A stretch of DNA of 64,000 nucleotides from Branchiostoma floridae (taxonomy: Eukaryota > Chordata > Leptocardii > Amphioxiformes > Branchiostomatidae): the NCBI RefSeq assembly GCF_000003815.2, contig NC_049990.1, positions 20,013,002 to 20,077,001 on the forward strand. Direction: 5' to 3'. Both the position numbers and the translations under genes were made by a program. Below are positions 1-12,696 of this stretch, one piece after another; within the stretch, counting starts at the first letter, position 1, and every line of letters begins with the position of its first letter. The notes below the pieces were generated by a model. That model made no database searches. It worked only from the letters and a program-made list of their open reading frames with translations, and was not told where the DNA came from.

Positions 1-973
1 TTAAAACTTCTAACCATAATCAACATGAAATCATTCTTATTTGATATTCTTCATGCGATAATGTCCCAGACGTTAGTAATGTATTGCCTTCCTGAAAAAA
101 AAGTTATTATATAACTGACCTTGACTTTTCAACACCTATCCACATATCAACTTTCAATACAATCCATCCAGAGGTTGTAAAGTTGTGCTGACTACAAGTA
201 TTCGGAATCACAAACAGACAGACACACAGAGACACCGAAATGCTTCAGAATCTATTTTTCATGGAGGTAACAATTATTGTGAAATAAAACAATACAGGAA
301 ACACAGAAATGTTTACTTAAATGTGATTACATGGACAAAACATGTCTCTAAATAATTTTGTCGGATTTTCTATCATGTCAACATGTCTATATTTGTATTG
401 CCCTTTCCTTTTAAAAGTCAAACTAAAAATGTGATGGACTTTGAATTTGATAATTGTTTTGTTTGGAAAAGTAGCAGCAAAACAACCTAGCTTATCAAAA
501 TCATCAAAATTCACCAAAAGCCATTCCCTTAGGTGTCTTCTTCCTAAACCTTACCAATACCGGTAAAATGCATGTGATCTGGTTACATTTATGCACCATT
601 CAGTGCAGACACATATCATTTTATCCAATTGGGATTTCTTTCTTTTTTACGTACAAAGATTAAAACATCTCGCTTTGTTCCAAATAAAACTAGTCAGACT
701 AATATATATGAATCTATGTGGATAATCAATTATTAGTACAAGAACCACGTATAAGCTTATATAATAAGACAAAAATAATCAGTACCAAGACAATCTGTGA
801 TAATTGTAACAAGCACATCAAACCGCAGTGATTATTGAAATTGTCTGTGGGGGAACAAGTTTTTTTTTTAAATCTTTTGTCCTGGTCAAAGGACAAAAAT
901 TTAAACAAAGGGCCTTACGTAAAAGCAAAACTTTGTGTGCCATCGGGCTGCGAATTCGACCCGACCCGCCCCT

Positions 974-1106
974 CAACACCCCCCCGTACGTGCCAGTACG
1001 GGCGACGCGCCTGTCCTGTATGTAACCTGAACGTTTTCAGAAATGCGTGTCGGACGTGGCCTCCCCCCAAAAAACCGTACGGATAAATTGCACGTACGGC
1101 GGGTTG
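974..1106. repeat. GC-rich fold-back patch
   Basis: The arm at 984-993 (CCGTACGTGC) is the reverse complement of the arm at 1090-1099, and the flanking C-rich and G-rich bases extend the match. The patch is strikingly GC- and CpG-rich against AT-rich surroundings. It is probably a small inverted-repeat element; no target duplication was identified. Confidence 0.4.
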
Positions 1107-3879
1107 TGCCCTTAGCTTTAGTGGTACCTAACCATCCACGTCAGTGTACAAGACTGAAATTAAAATTTGACAAGGACTCTATGAATGGTGTACAACCAGG
1201 CACGTTGTCACGATATTTCTGTCTTCTTACAAAATAAGATGTAGATTTGCATATCATCTGCATGTGCTAAAATTTCAAAAGGAATTTCCATTACATATGT
1301 ATTAACTAGAGATTATTTTTTTGGTCTAATTTTGTATAAGGCCATGTTTATTTGGTTGCTTAAATGACATCCGCTCAATTTTCATACACCCGTTCCTAAA
1401 ATCTGTTGGACCCTGCAATGAATCGTACAAAGCAGCTGTAAGATATTCTGTAGATTGAGTCAAAATATCGGACTGCAACATACATAGAATGCAAAGAAAA
1501 TCAAGTCAAAGAAGATGTGAAAGAACAAGAATGAAAAATTCAGTATACAATACTCCGTGTGCTTTGTCATTTGTTCAACTTCCCTGCCCACTTTGATTTC
1601 ATACTGAAGGCGACTTTTTTGGCCAAACTTTTTTTATTCGCACGCTCGCATCCTTTTTGGGGTTCCCTGAGCATGTCATCCATATAATCAAATCAACATG
1701 GCCTAACAGAAAATTTGAGAACTGATCACCTTTGTATGGCATAATTTAGCTGTAGCAAGTATCACATTATTTTGTCACAATAAACTGGATGCCATCATTA
1801 GTTTCAACATATCCAGTTTCTTGAGTTGTTCGTCATAATATACTGGAAGCCTTCTGCTTTTTCTTCTTCTTTAATCTTAGTGCAAGAAACTCTAGGTGAA
1901 AGAAATTTAATTTGCTGCCTGGACGGGATGTGTTGCAAATAGATTCTGACCACGAGAATAATTCTAGAAAGTTTGTTCCATTTAGCTACAATAAAAAAAT
2001 ATGGTTTCCGTATGCGGGAAAATACGGTTTCCGTAAATGTTCTCAAAACATAGATTTTTTTGTATTCAAAATAATGTGCATGCTGAAATATTGATTTTAT
2101 TTGTTTAAGAAAGAATAAGAAAATGATGCTTCAAATTTTGTTAACACGCATACCTATAATTAGTCTAACCAATCTCAACATTAATGATTCAGAAACTATA
2201 GCTTTTGCAGACCTAAGTGGCTTTGAGTCTTCAGTGTGCTGCTAAAAGGTACTGTAACAATAGAAGGAAAAAACAACAACAAATTGTTTAAGTAATGTTC
2301 TTATAAAACAAAAATGCAGTTCATGTTTCTGTTTTAAATGCTTTATTTCAATATGTATTTTGCATAAAAGGAACACAGATAGTCGACAAGAACAGAAAAA
2401 ACACATGATAATAGTTCATGTTCCACTTAGAATTCATCATTTCATATTACAAATCCATTTTCAACGTAACAAAATTGTTGCAGTTTAACTAAAAGGAAGA
2501 GCTTTCTTGATAAATCATGATTTATTAATATGACCATTGAGGTTTTCTATCAAATATGATAACTGACTTAACAAAGCCTGAACTGTTTATATTTGATGAC
2601 AACACAATAACTCTTGCATCACAAATATTTCATAGATGATTGTCAAAAATGTACAGATTCTGAAATCAATATAGTATTGCAAACATAACATGATTCTTCA
2701 ATTCTAATAAGCTAGCATATTGCTTTTTATACATCTCACTACAAACCCTGTAGCTACCATATATGATTATGTACAATTTTTTAAATATTGCAGCATAATA
2801 GGACTAAGTACAAGAGGTTTTACCTCATTTCTATCTAATATATATCTATAGATTCTAAATCCAAAATTTATCTATTTAGATTGAATTGCAATCAGCAATA
2901 TACAAGCAGGTAAATTGGAATGTTTTGTTGATATGGTCCATTCATGGAGTTTGTACTAGCCCCTAAAGCTAACCAGCTATAGGACCAATGGATAGATGGT
3001 CTGTTCCATTTCAAATCGGGGGGGGGGGGGCAAGAACATTTCTTACTTATTACAGACAAACTGATGCTTGTGATTTTGGGGAACAGGTGATTTTGGGTCT
3101 TAAGAAGAAATGGTATTAATAGTTTTCGGCCCCCTTGTATCTATTTTGTGAACTGCAGGGACCTTTTTTGTTGAAGTCTTTGGAATTTTTTAAACCCGAT
3201 TTCAAGACTGCCCTCTCGAGGTTTGAAAATGGAACAGAACTGATACTGACACAGACATCATACAAGAACAATGTCATGTTTAGCATACTTCGATTGTATG
3301 ATCTTTTAAGATAATTATTCCATTCAACAAAGTAATTAAACTTAATATTGTAGACAGACAATTCTGCAGCTTCTGTTTACTGATTGTATGATTGTATATT
3401 ATTATGATGGAAGAAAATTGATTATCTCATTATACATCTCGGTATCATGTATACATTTGTCAATTGATATCTAGTAAGTTCAACATATTACTTTATCTCA
3501 GCAAGGGTTTTACTCTAATTGCACACCTATATTCATACCTTTACCAAGTATATATAAACACAGATATGCATATTTTGCCCCAAAAGGATAATTGCAACCT
3601 AATGTAACAGTAATACTAACATACTAGTCTATTGATTCTTCCACTGGTACTTTGCAATACATAGTTATATACTTTCCACTAAATAAATTTCAAATATATT
3701 ACTAAACTGCATAGTAAAATACACACTTATTCAATGTTTGAAGTCCAGTACATTTCATGCACATGTAGTGTGTTGTTATAATGCAACATCATAAGAAAAC
3801 ATTTGCATAGCCCTTTCATAGAAAGGAGTTGTTCTCCTAACCAATCGGAGGGAAGACGTTCCACCACAGGGAGTTCAAC

Positions 3880-4083
3880 TAACGTTAGTTCACCTTTATC
3901 CGTTGGGTAACCTATATCTGTTGCTTTTAAAGACAGAGTATTTGGGGATATCACGTTGACGGACATTGGTTTAAAATTGCAACATTTTCTGTACATTGCG
4001 GTTTAAAACTACCACCCGTCGACACCCTGCTTTGAAAAACAACGGATATAGGTTACCCCGCAGATAAAGGTGAACTAGCGTTA
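3880..4083. mobile_element. MITE, copy 1 of the TTCACCTTTATC-TIR family
   Basis: The left end reads TAACGTTAGTTCACCTTTAT and the right end is its near reverse complement, GATAAAGGTGAACTAGCGTT. Subterminal sequence (GGTAACCTATATCTGTTG against CAACGGATATAGGTTACC) extends the inverted repeats. A second copy with the same termini lies at 15903-16145. There is no coding capacity. The superfamily cannot be decided from two copies. Confidence 0.65.
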
Positions 4084-4536
4084 CAAACCAAGCATTCTAT
4101 ATACACAATGGCTTCACTTTTTCAGCATTAGAATATGCTGATTCTGTTATATGAAAGACATCCATGCATGCATAAATTTTTGCTTTAAAAAAGTTTTCTA
4201 TCATACTGTGAATTGTACAAATTAAAGCAGCTACAAAATGAACAAATATGTGACATAAGTTGAAAAAATATTGTAAAACAGATACTAGTCTCATTGAATG
4301 AAAGAGTCAGTTCCAAGGCCAAAGGAGAAGATGTTATCAAACAAAATTAATGAAAGAACCCAGAATGGAAGCCATACTCGATGCATCTGATTTTATAGTC
4401 ATTTCTTCAACCTTAGTACTTAGATTTCATGATAATAGCAACTTTTTTTCTACAAACCAATTTGGGGTTCCCAGAGGATGTCATCCATACATTCAATCAA
4501 ACCAACATGGCCTTAGGAAGACAGTCATGGTAAATG

Positions 4537-4718
4537 CTAATCTCCAAGCATTTTCTTCCGGTGGCATTAAAACAGTAACATAAGCTGGGGAAGGAATTAG
4601 CCGGCAAGGGAGGATTATTTGCCACCGAGGTGGCCAATTTTCCCCTCTGCCAGCTGAAGTCCTTCCCCAGCTTATGTTACTGTTTTAATGCCACCGGAGG
4701 AATCTGCTTGGAGATTAG
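4537..4718. repeat. Long near-perfect hairpin
   Basis: The left arm begins CTAATCTCCAAGCA and runs to about 4603. The right arm ends TGCTTGGAGATTAG at 4718. The arms pair over roughly 65 bases, including the shared segment GTAACATAAGCTGGGGAAGG, around a loop of about 40 bases. It is probably a fold-back transposon. Confidence 0.6.
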
Positions 4719-4958
4719 GTAAATGCAGCCATTGAAGTTATGGTTACAGTAACTGTTACAACACCAATGTTCCTGTAAAAAATTTTGGTGACAATCTTAA
4801 AGATATACTGTGTAAATTATGGTACTGCATACTCATCATCATCATAGCATTCCGTGCCAGTACTGCAGCCAGGCCACGGCCTACATACTGCATACTGAAC
4901 TGAACTGAACTAAACTGTTGGAAAGGTAGAACTTTTACAAAATGTTCTAGCAAACAGT

Positions 4959-7900
4959 TTATCTCTTTTTGCGAAGAGCGGGCTGACTCTTGCAGTAACA
5001 GAACTGTCGTATGTTTGGGTTCAGGTCCATGATGCAGTGCGGCTGGTCGCCGTACTTGTTTATCCGGCTGATACCCTGTAACGTGTACGACTGGTGCTCA
5101 AAGGATACGGTTACTGTGGCTTCCAACAGCCCATTGCTGGGGGACGTCTCAATAATAACCTGAAAGTGGATGGTTTCAGTAGGTTATAATACTGCGCTAG
5201 ATTGAAAAATCTTATAAGGAATAGATTCAATGAGCTGTCTACATTAGGGCCACCTGTCCATTTTGACCACATGTTGATGAATAATGATTTGACATTAAGA
5301 ACAATGCCTATAGTGACCACTTGTTTGCATCTGAGTTCTCTGAGTGGTCTAATCTTTGAACCAGTCTTGTAACATCTTACCCTTGTCTTGTATACTATAG
5401 TATAGACAAAGGCAAGTTAAAACACCACACCGTTGTTGTTGTTAATAATGTTACCCTTGCAGTGCTTACTGCTGCATAGGCAGGCTTTTAGCTTAAGGAT
5501 TTGATAATAGGGAGTCCAAACTTATTGGTGAGTCGTGGTAAGTGACTATTGTAGGGGGGGTCCGGGGGCATCCACCTTCCATGGTGCAAAGTTTTTCATG
5601 ATTTTAAGTTAAAACAGTGCATTCTAAGGTATCCTAAGATGCAAAAATACTGTTCCAGAGGTCACAGTAGAAGACTGTGACCACAGATGACCTGGTTGCA
5701 TCCCTGGTCAATCAGAATTTCATGCATAAGAGGATTTACTCCCCAGTATAGGGAGTCCAGGGGCATCAAATTTCTTGTTATTCTAAGAAAAGGGAGTCCA
5801 GATGACTCGTTGACGCATGCCTGGCTAAAAGCCTGCGCATAGGTCATCAAGTTATGCTGTTTCTGTAGCAGGGTATATTTTCAAAGGAAAGGGCTTGCTT
5901 AGGTCTTCCCCTTTAACGTGCTCAAGACACCTCCTCAAAGAAAGGACCCACATTTTAAATCCCTTCCCAAAGACAGTTGCAGCCCCAACTGCAATGTCCT
6001 TTGCTGAAATATAACCTCAAGCTCAACTGTGAGGAGTGATACCAATTGAGCTACAAGTACCATACCAAAATAAAATAAAAAGTTATGTGTACCTGAATAT
6101 CTGCTTTCTTTACGTGCACCTCGTGACCGAACCTGGGCAGCCGTTGGTCTTCGTCCCGAGTGCCGTTGAACCTCAAGACCTGCTCGTTGGCTGTGACCAG
6201 GTCTGCTCTTTTGATGGTGCCAACATCCAACTGGGAGCACAGACTCCTGGGTGGGTAACAACAACACAACAAATGTCAACTACAGCAGGGAACTGATATC
6301 ATATTCAGGTTTTATACACATATAATGTATCTAAAGTAACCTCTATGTCACTGGAAAATAGCAGAAATCGACCAAACAGACACATAATTAAATGCCACTG
6401 GAGTTAGAAGTACAGTTGGCACATGTTGTTAACTCAACATATTCATCTGATAATTTGGCCAATTTGTATATATTGTTACTGTTAGTAGTTTATTTGAAGT
6501 GAAATTTTTATTTTTCAAAAAGATATTCCAAATGTGAGGGTAAACAAAGTTAGATTTTGTAGCAGCCATAAAATCCAGAAATTTTAAACTGCAGTTTTTA
6601 CATTTAATAAAAATCCTTATTGAGTGTTAAATTTTGCCTTGAGAAATGTGATATCGTCGTGAGAAAGAATATTAAATTGTTCTCCCTATGTTTTTTTAGT
6701 CTGAATATAATGTATGAAGTAAATGACACATAAAGAATATGGACTGGTGAAACTACAGTTACTATAGTATGCAGTTGGCAAGTTCTTGATAAACCTTTTG
6801 TTTGAAAGACAGAACAGGGTCCTCACCTATAGGGTAAGGTCTGCTCATTAATGAAGTCCACTACAGCCTTGCTGGCCTGGACCACATGGTCCTGGCTGGT
6901 GTCTAACTCCTCCCACTCCATACATGTGCACCAATGGGTGTCGATCCCCGCCTCTGTACACGTCATGTTCCCCGGAATCTCCCGGAATAAACTCTGGCCT
7001 CTGTACGGGTACGCAATCCCCGACTTGTAGTTCAGTATGTCCAACAAGGTGCTGTGTATGTTGAACGGTGTAGTCAACTTAGCTGCATTGCTTTGTAAAT
7101 TCTGTGCGATTTCCGGATACTCCTTTTGAAATTCTGTCGGCAACGTTATCGACATAAACGGAAGTCTTTCCTCCAGTCTACCCTGGAATGTTGAGCGAAT
7201 TTTACCGTATCTGGCCCCGTGGTCGCCAAAAAGGATTAGCATAGTGTTCTTTAAGTACCCCTCCCTGTATAGAGACTGTAAGAACTGTAGCATACTGTCG
7301 TCTGCGTAAGCAAGGGGGTTGATGTCACCGTGACTCAAGTCACTGAAAAATCCAAAACTAAACCTCCGCAAGTCTTTATATTTTTCCTGAAAGTCTTTCA
7401 GGTAATCAAGCATGACGTCGTGTTTGGGTTTCGAACCCAGACAACGTCCCTTGTCTAACTCGGAATAGCTCACTTCCAGCCAAAAGGGTCTCATGTAGTG
7501 GTCGGTTGGCTGTTTGTCGAATCCGTTCAACCTTAGGTTAAACACGCTCATCGTGGGTTGATCCTCTGCAAAGAGCGTCGCGTAGCCATTCTTCTTGAAT
7601 TCCTTCCACACTAGCGGGTATATGTCCACAGAGTGCGAAATGTCTTGGTTCTTACGCACCTCCGGTAACTCCATTTCTGTCTGCCCTGTCAGCATCGGAA
7701 TTAATGCCGCTGTCGTGGCATCACCGATAATATTATATCCCGTCAATACAACACTGCCAAGGATTTCGGTCATGTATTTATAAGTCTTTGGAAGTTTGCG
7801 GATAAAATTCAGCCTAGATGTCGAGTCGAATCCAAACATCAGAACGTTTAATCCCAGAGATGTCTCTGTCAACGGTTTCGTTTTCGCGTCGTCGAAAACC

Positions 7901-10900
7901 GTCGGCTTGGGATGGATGTGCGAATACAGCATTTCATACGCAACATCTCTCAGAGATGTGTAATCGTAATCATCATAGTCATGATAATTATAGCGACGAT
8001 ACCTTATAGAATAATCATCATCATCATTGTCTTCCTCTTCATCTCCCGCATCATCTTCATCTCTATCTGACCTTTCTAAAAGATTTCTGAGAATTTTTGT
8101 CTCGTTGTCTTGATCATCTCCAAACAGAGTGTCGGCAGTTTCTGTTACGTTTTTGGAGCTGTCCGTGTTTGGTACGTTATAGAGGTAACCGTCCGTGTAG
8201 TCGTGATGACGCGGGTTCTCCCCACAGGTGATCTCAAAGAAATCTACAGATATGAGATAAACAAACATAGCATAAGACCAAAATAATCTTAGTATTTTAT
8301 TGGTTTCCTGACTTTTGCAGAAAAATACAGGTGTGGGCGAGTAATGCAGTGCATGTCTTTAAGTTCTTTTTTATTGAATGTGCAGCCTATCTAAATCTAA
8401 ATGGACAACACAAATGTCAACACACAAGTTTGTTAAATTTTCAAACGATGAATTGAATAGAAGGTTTAACACCTAGAGAGTCTAAAGGAGTATAAGACTA
8501 CTAGTAGTTGTATATCCAGACCACCCATATCAATTTTTTAAATAGCTGTCCAGTCTTTTTCATTCTCTTATATAATAGGTTAAACTTTTGATACCAGGTT
8601 ATTTTAAGACCAATTACCAATTATTATAAGACTTCACTCACTCACTATCCAGTTTAGCGTCTTGCAGAGGTTGGACGTGTCAAGTTTTTAACTTGATCAG
8701 CATGATCCATAATTAATCGGTTCACCCCACCTTCACAAGTTATGTCCTTACCTGTGTCTATGTTGAAGTCCATCACTGCTTTAGTTGAGTCAGTGATGTT
8801 GATGATTTGCTCATGATCAAAATGTGTGTAGTCTTCATCTCTCCGGTACAGGGAGCGGAATATGCAGATGAATTCCTGAAAGGAAAACCACAAACTTTCA
8901 AACATTATCATGAAAAAGAAATGCTCAATTTGCGTGATACAAACTGATCTATAGAAAAGTACTACTCCACCCATAGAAACTCAAGGACATGCCAGCCTTC
9001 TGTCTGCTAAATACATATGTTCTCCTCCAGAAGTGATTGATTACTAGTACTATGATTTGTCCAAGAAATAAAGAGAACACATGGGAATCACAGTCTCTAA
9101 TTCGCAAAAAGGAAACCTTTCAGATATGTATCCTCTAAAACTCTTTAAACATTAGGAACCTTCTGACTATGGAAAAAGGGAGGATGCACACAGGAGATAT
9201 CTCCTTTTATGCTGGGTGTGTTTCTCCTGTGTTTCCCCTGAGTTTTAACCTTTAAACCAAGGTTTGGAAACTCAAAAGGCCGGCTACAAGCTCTATCGGC
9301 GAAATCTCAAAGGGCAGCTAATCAGACAGGCAGGTCGGTGCCTTAGCACTGGGCCGGGTTAAAGCACCCCAAAGCCGACCAGCGGAGAATGGTACCCAGG
9401 CTAGGAATTATCTGAACTACTCACATCAAAATCCTTCCTCATCTCCTGAAGAACGTCCAGGTCCATTTTGATGACATCGTTCTGGAAGTAGATCAGTTCT
9501 CGGCGCCCATCCTCATCGCACTTCAGCGGATCCACCTCGTGAAACCAGTGTTCGATCTCTGGCGTATAAAGTTCAAGTTCAGGTCGTCTACAGCCTGAAT
9601 GCTGGGGTTCCTCCTTCTTGCTATGTCCCTCCATACTTTGCCCTTGTCGTTTTCTTAAGAGTAGTTTCTTGAGAAACCCTTCGTGTCCTTTCTTGAAGAC
9701 ATCCTCGGTGGTGGTAGTTATTGCATGAGTGACTTGTCGGATGTCAAACCTGTTGTTACGAAACGTCGCCGGCTTGTCCCGGACTGTCGTGTCCCGTAGC
9801 GACGGGTAGACGGCGTAGATTGTCAGTGCAACAATGGCGAGGAATGTAACGAAGGGAGTCATGCCGTACTGGCCGATCTTGCGTCGCATCTTGATTCGTG
9901 CTTTATGCAGCACTCTGTACAGCAGACTCAGCTGGAATAACATTTAGAAGAAATATTACGATGTTAGACACTCAAGTAAAAATTACTTCTTAAAGCTATT
10001 TTCTGGTGCCTTCTTAAGTGTAATGGAATTAACTAGCCCCCTTTAGACTTGTAGATGGTGGTGATTATTTTGGGGGAGCACTGATTCACAATTTTCTACA
10101 TGGGTTAAGGTTTCCTATGCTGGGAAAGAGAGTTATGCTGCACCAGGTAAAAATCGCTTTCCAGGCATATAGTCAAGCTTAGCCCACATTGAAAATTTGA
10201 GAATTAGCCCTCCCAAAAATAAGGAATGCTGCCGCTCTAGATGTCTGTAAAAAGGCTAGAATAAACTGAGACATGGGCATTTTTTGAAAATGAGTAAGAT
10301 TTCCACTTTAGCTTGAACGAGATTACAGAGCTTTCCTCCATCCGGTTTGTTGTGTAGCTTTTACTTTTAGTGCCTCTTGCTAAAGTGTGTGTCTTGTCAA
10401 AACATCTATTTTCCATCAGTGAAAATTGCAAAGTAGCACAATTTTGTATTGACATTGTCAAGCATTTCTACTTCTAGCTCAAACAAGAGTAACAGAGCTT
10501 TTATTCCATTCCATTTGTGATTTGGTACTTACTTGTAATGCCTCAGTGCCAAAGTGCCTTGCAGTGCCAAAAAACCCATTTTTCCATCAGTGAACATTAC
10601 AAAGTGATACACATAATTTTGTCACTGACATTGTCAAACCTTCAGGGGCCATTTCACTTATAATTCACCATTCAGTACATTATAGTAAAAGGCACTTCCC
10701 ATGGTCCTTTTTATCCCCTGCTGAATTTTGAACGTGACTGTAGCCCATTAATAATGCAGAATTATGATAAGAGGGTTACGTAATGATATGATATGATATG
10801 AACTTTATTGCACGACATTTGCACATGGTACAAAGTATGGCAACGAATATTACACAAAGTACAAAGATAGGTATAAAGAAATATAATTAAAGTCTTAACA

Positions 10901-11672
10901 TCCTAAATAACATAATGAGGGCTAACACAAGTCTTTGATATAAGATAACAATGGAGTTGGGCTAATCATTAATTTCATTATTTTTTCTAATAGCAAAGCA
11001 GTCTTTGATATATTTGCCTATCTGTGCATTATGGGATTTGTGGCATCTAAAGATATATACAAATCTGTCTGTAACATCGAGTCTCTTGAAATCTGCTATA
11101 CTGGATTCGAGAAATGTGAATAATTCATTACGTAAAATAGCGTATCTAGAACATTCCATTAAGAAGTGAAATTCATCTTCAATATATGGTACTAGTACAC
11201 ACGTTCTTGTTGAATTGGGCCAGTTGGATGGCTGATTATGAAATTTGACATTATTTTTTGTGGTTCACATCTTGCCCTTGTTTATTTTCCACAGAGCAAA
11301 AAGGCTAACCTTCTTGCCAAAGTAGAAATATAAGCAAAGAGTGAAACCCATAGACAACAAGAAAGTCATACAAAATACCAGAAAAACCTAACATTAACAA
11401 AAGCAAGTTACACCTTACATCTACTTGGAGATTAAAGTCATACCATCTATTGGCCCTCTAAATTATTTCTAATTGGCCTGACCCAGATACAAGTAACTGT
11501 TTTTTTTTTAAACTTTGATTAATTTTTTAAACCCAAGAGAATAACGGAATTGTTATGTTAGCTTTGTTAGCTATTTGGCACACTTAGACTTCATCCAATA
11601 TGAATAAATAATTCAAAAGGTGTCTTTAAGTAATGATATAAAAGGGTTTGACACGCAATGGCCACTTACCAT
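4959..11672 (-). CDS. DUF229 family type II membrane protein (alkaline phosphatase/sulfatase-like)
   Basis: Coding exons on the minus strand are 11670-11672 (ATG only), 9425-9931, 8752-8875, 6827-8243, 6093-6246 and 4959-5159, giving 801 residues. A short basic N-terminus (MRRK) precedes one hydrophobic segment at about residues 27-45, so the enzyme domain should face the lumen or outside. An acidic Asp/Glu/Tyr-rich stretch spans about 270-307. The catalytic core starts at LNVLMFGFDSTSR (343-355), which has the expected nucleophile and metal position, and the second metal motif FGDHG is near 550-554. The C-terminal part (SRINKYGDQ, CYCK) is typical of DUF229. The family belongs to the alkaline phosphatase superfamily, but its substrate is unknown to me. 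The start is less sure: the ATG may be the last three bases of exon 11670-11737, or an ATG nine bases upstream of CTG-9931, inside the apparent acceptor. Confidence 0.88.
5160..6092. other. Last intron of the DUF229 gene, with a decayed inverted-repeat element
   Basis: No exon is seen. Related inverted sequences around 5470-5495 and 5820-5850 share GCAGGCTTTTAGC and its complement, suggesting an old inverted-repeat element of about 390 bases. Termini are not sharp enough to classify it. Confidence 0.35.
10290..10645. repeat. Degenerate tandem duplication of about 180 bases
   Basis: Two adjacent diverged copies share blocks such as TTTTCCATCAGTGAA, CAAAGT, AATTTTGT and GACATTGTCAA, in the same order and at about 180-base spacing. 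The repeat lies in the first coding intron of the DUF229 gene. Confidence 0.5.
10781..11225 (-). mobile_element. 3' end of a non-LTR retrotransposon (LINE), antisense
   Basis: On the minus strand, a frame across about 11000-11215 reads EDEFHFLMECSRYAILRNEL and then a cysteine/histidine-containing tail, which is the usual C-terminus of CR1/L2/Jockey-like reverse transcriptases. The element ends at 10781-10800 in short tandem TGATA repeats, a common LINE tail. It is heavily 5'-truncated and sits in an intron of the DUF229 gene. The clade is not decided. Confidence 0.7.
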
Positions 11673-12180
11673 GTTGTGTGCATCAGTGAAAAGTGCAGTC
11701 CCTGGTCTAGTTAGAGAGAAGTCCAGACTCGGAAAACCTGTTTTAATGAGGTAACATGAGACAAGAAAATCCAGTTAATTGCACAGAGGCGCCAATTTGT
11801 TTATCGGTTTAGCAAGTGCCACGTTTTGAAAATCAAATTGATTTCATTAGAAACACGTGCATTAAGCTATACAGTTGTGATCTGCACAGGCAAACAAAAA
11901 CACAAGACGTTGCAAGAAATAATTCGATAAGATTTCCACGTAAAAATGATATCAGTGGTTCAAATCATTTTCAATTTTCATTAGAAGTTTTGAAGCACAC
12001 CCTCCCTTTTAAAATGAAAGCACAAAAGCCCACAAACTCCAACATGTCAAGAAAAATATCTACTTAATTCTAAGAATCTTATTCAAAAGTGTTCATACCT
12101 TAAACCAAGATGGTCTACATGACAAGATAACCTCGGCACACTTTGCAGAGTCGCTGGACCAGTTTGAGCAGTTCCGGTAT
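11670..12180 (-). promoter_or_regulatory. Putative 5' exons of the DUF229 gene
   Basis: Two exon-like blocks lie upstream of the coding exons. One is 11670-11737, with a CAG acceptor and a GTAAGT donor directly after an ATG. The other ends at 12099 with a GTATG donor and may begin near 12180. The first would place the start codon exactly at a splice junction. The promoter would then lie between about 12.2 kb and the BRCC3 start at 12697. This comes from splice signals only. Confidence 0.4.
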
Positions 12181-12199
12181 GTGGCGTCTGGGTTGTGTT

Positions 12200-12696
12200 T
12201 TGGTTGTTGGGGTTATTAGGGGTTAACAAGCTGGCTTATTATATAAATAGGGGTGTTCAAATATATCTAGTGATCACTATAAATGTTTATATATTATACT
12301 ATAGACAGATTTTTAAGACAAAAATACTACTTGGGTTTTTATAAATTTTTAAAACTATATAATATTATATTAATACAATTTTTGACTTGAAAAATCAGCT
12401 GATAATATTCCCCTGTGTAACAGTGAAAACTTCCACAGCAGCTACACACAAAAAATGTTATCATATTCGACGATTTTACATAATACTACACCCACAGAGT
12501 TTCAAAATTGCCAAATAAGAACAAAATATGTATCAAATTTTTAAAGAGAGCTTTTTAGTCAATATTTTTCTGCAAAATCCTAAATGGTATAACTTCGTTC
12601 TCTTGCGGTCAATATTGGTGAAACCGGAAGCAAGCCGCCAAAAACGTTACTGATTCCATTTTTACTGTTCCCGGTAGATTTATCAGAGTAAACACG
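12200..12696. promoter_or_regulatory. Probable divergent promoter, DUF229 gene / BRCC3
   Basis: This gap of about 500 bases separates the likely 5' end of the DUF229 gene from the BRCC3 ATG. The BRCC3 side is more GC- and CpG-containing. It carries an ETS-type CCGGAAG at 12624-12630, about 70 bases upstream of the ATG. The DUF229 side is very AT-rich. No TATA box was assigned. Confidence 0.4.

Larger units (their letters stand above)
1..4958. other. Intergenic region, no gene recognised
   Basis: No open frame here is long or conserved-looking, and I find no convincing exon. It lies beyond the 3' end of the DUF229 gene, so part of it may be that gene's 3' UTR. It holds a GC-rich fold-back patch near 974-1106, a run of 13 G at 3018-3030, a short inverted-repeat element at 3880-4083 and a long hairpin at 4537-4718. 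Two stretches (about 1620-1710 and 4440-4520) share a dispersed motif resembling ATGTCATCCATATAATCAA, which also recurs near 31245. The sequence at about 100-240 resembles the dispersed repeat seen again near 26.2, 27.8, 53.5 and 60.4 kb. Confidence 0.6.
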
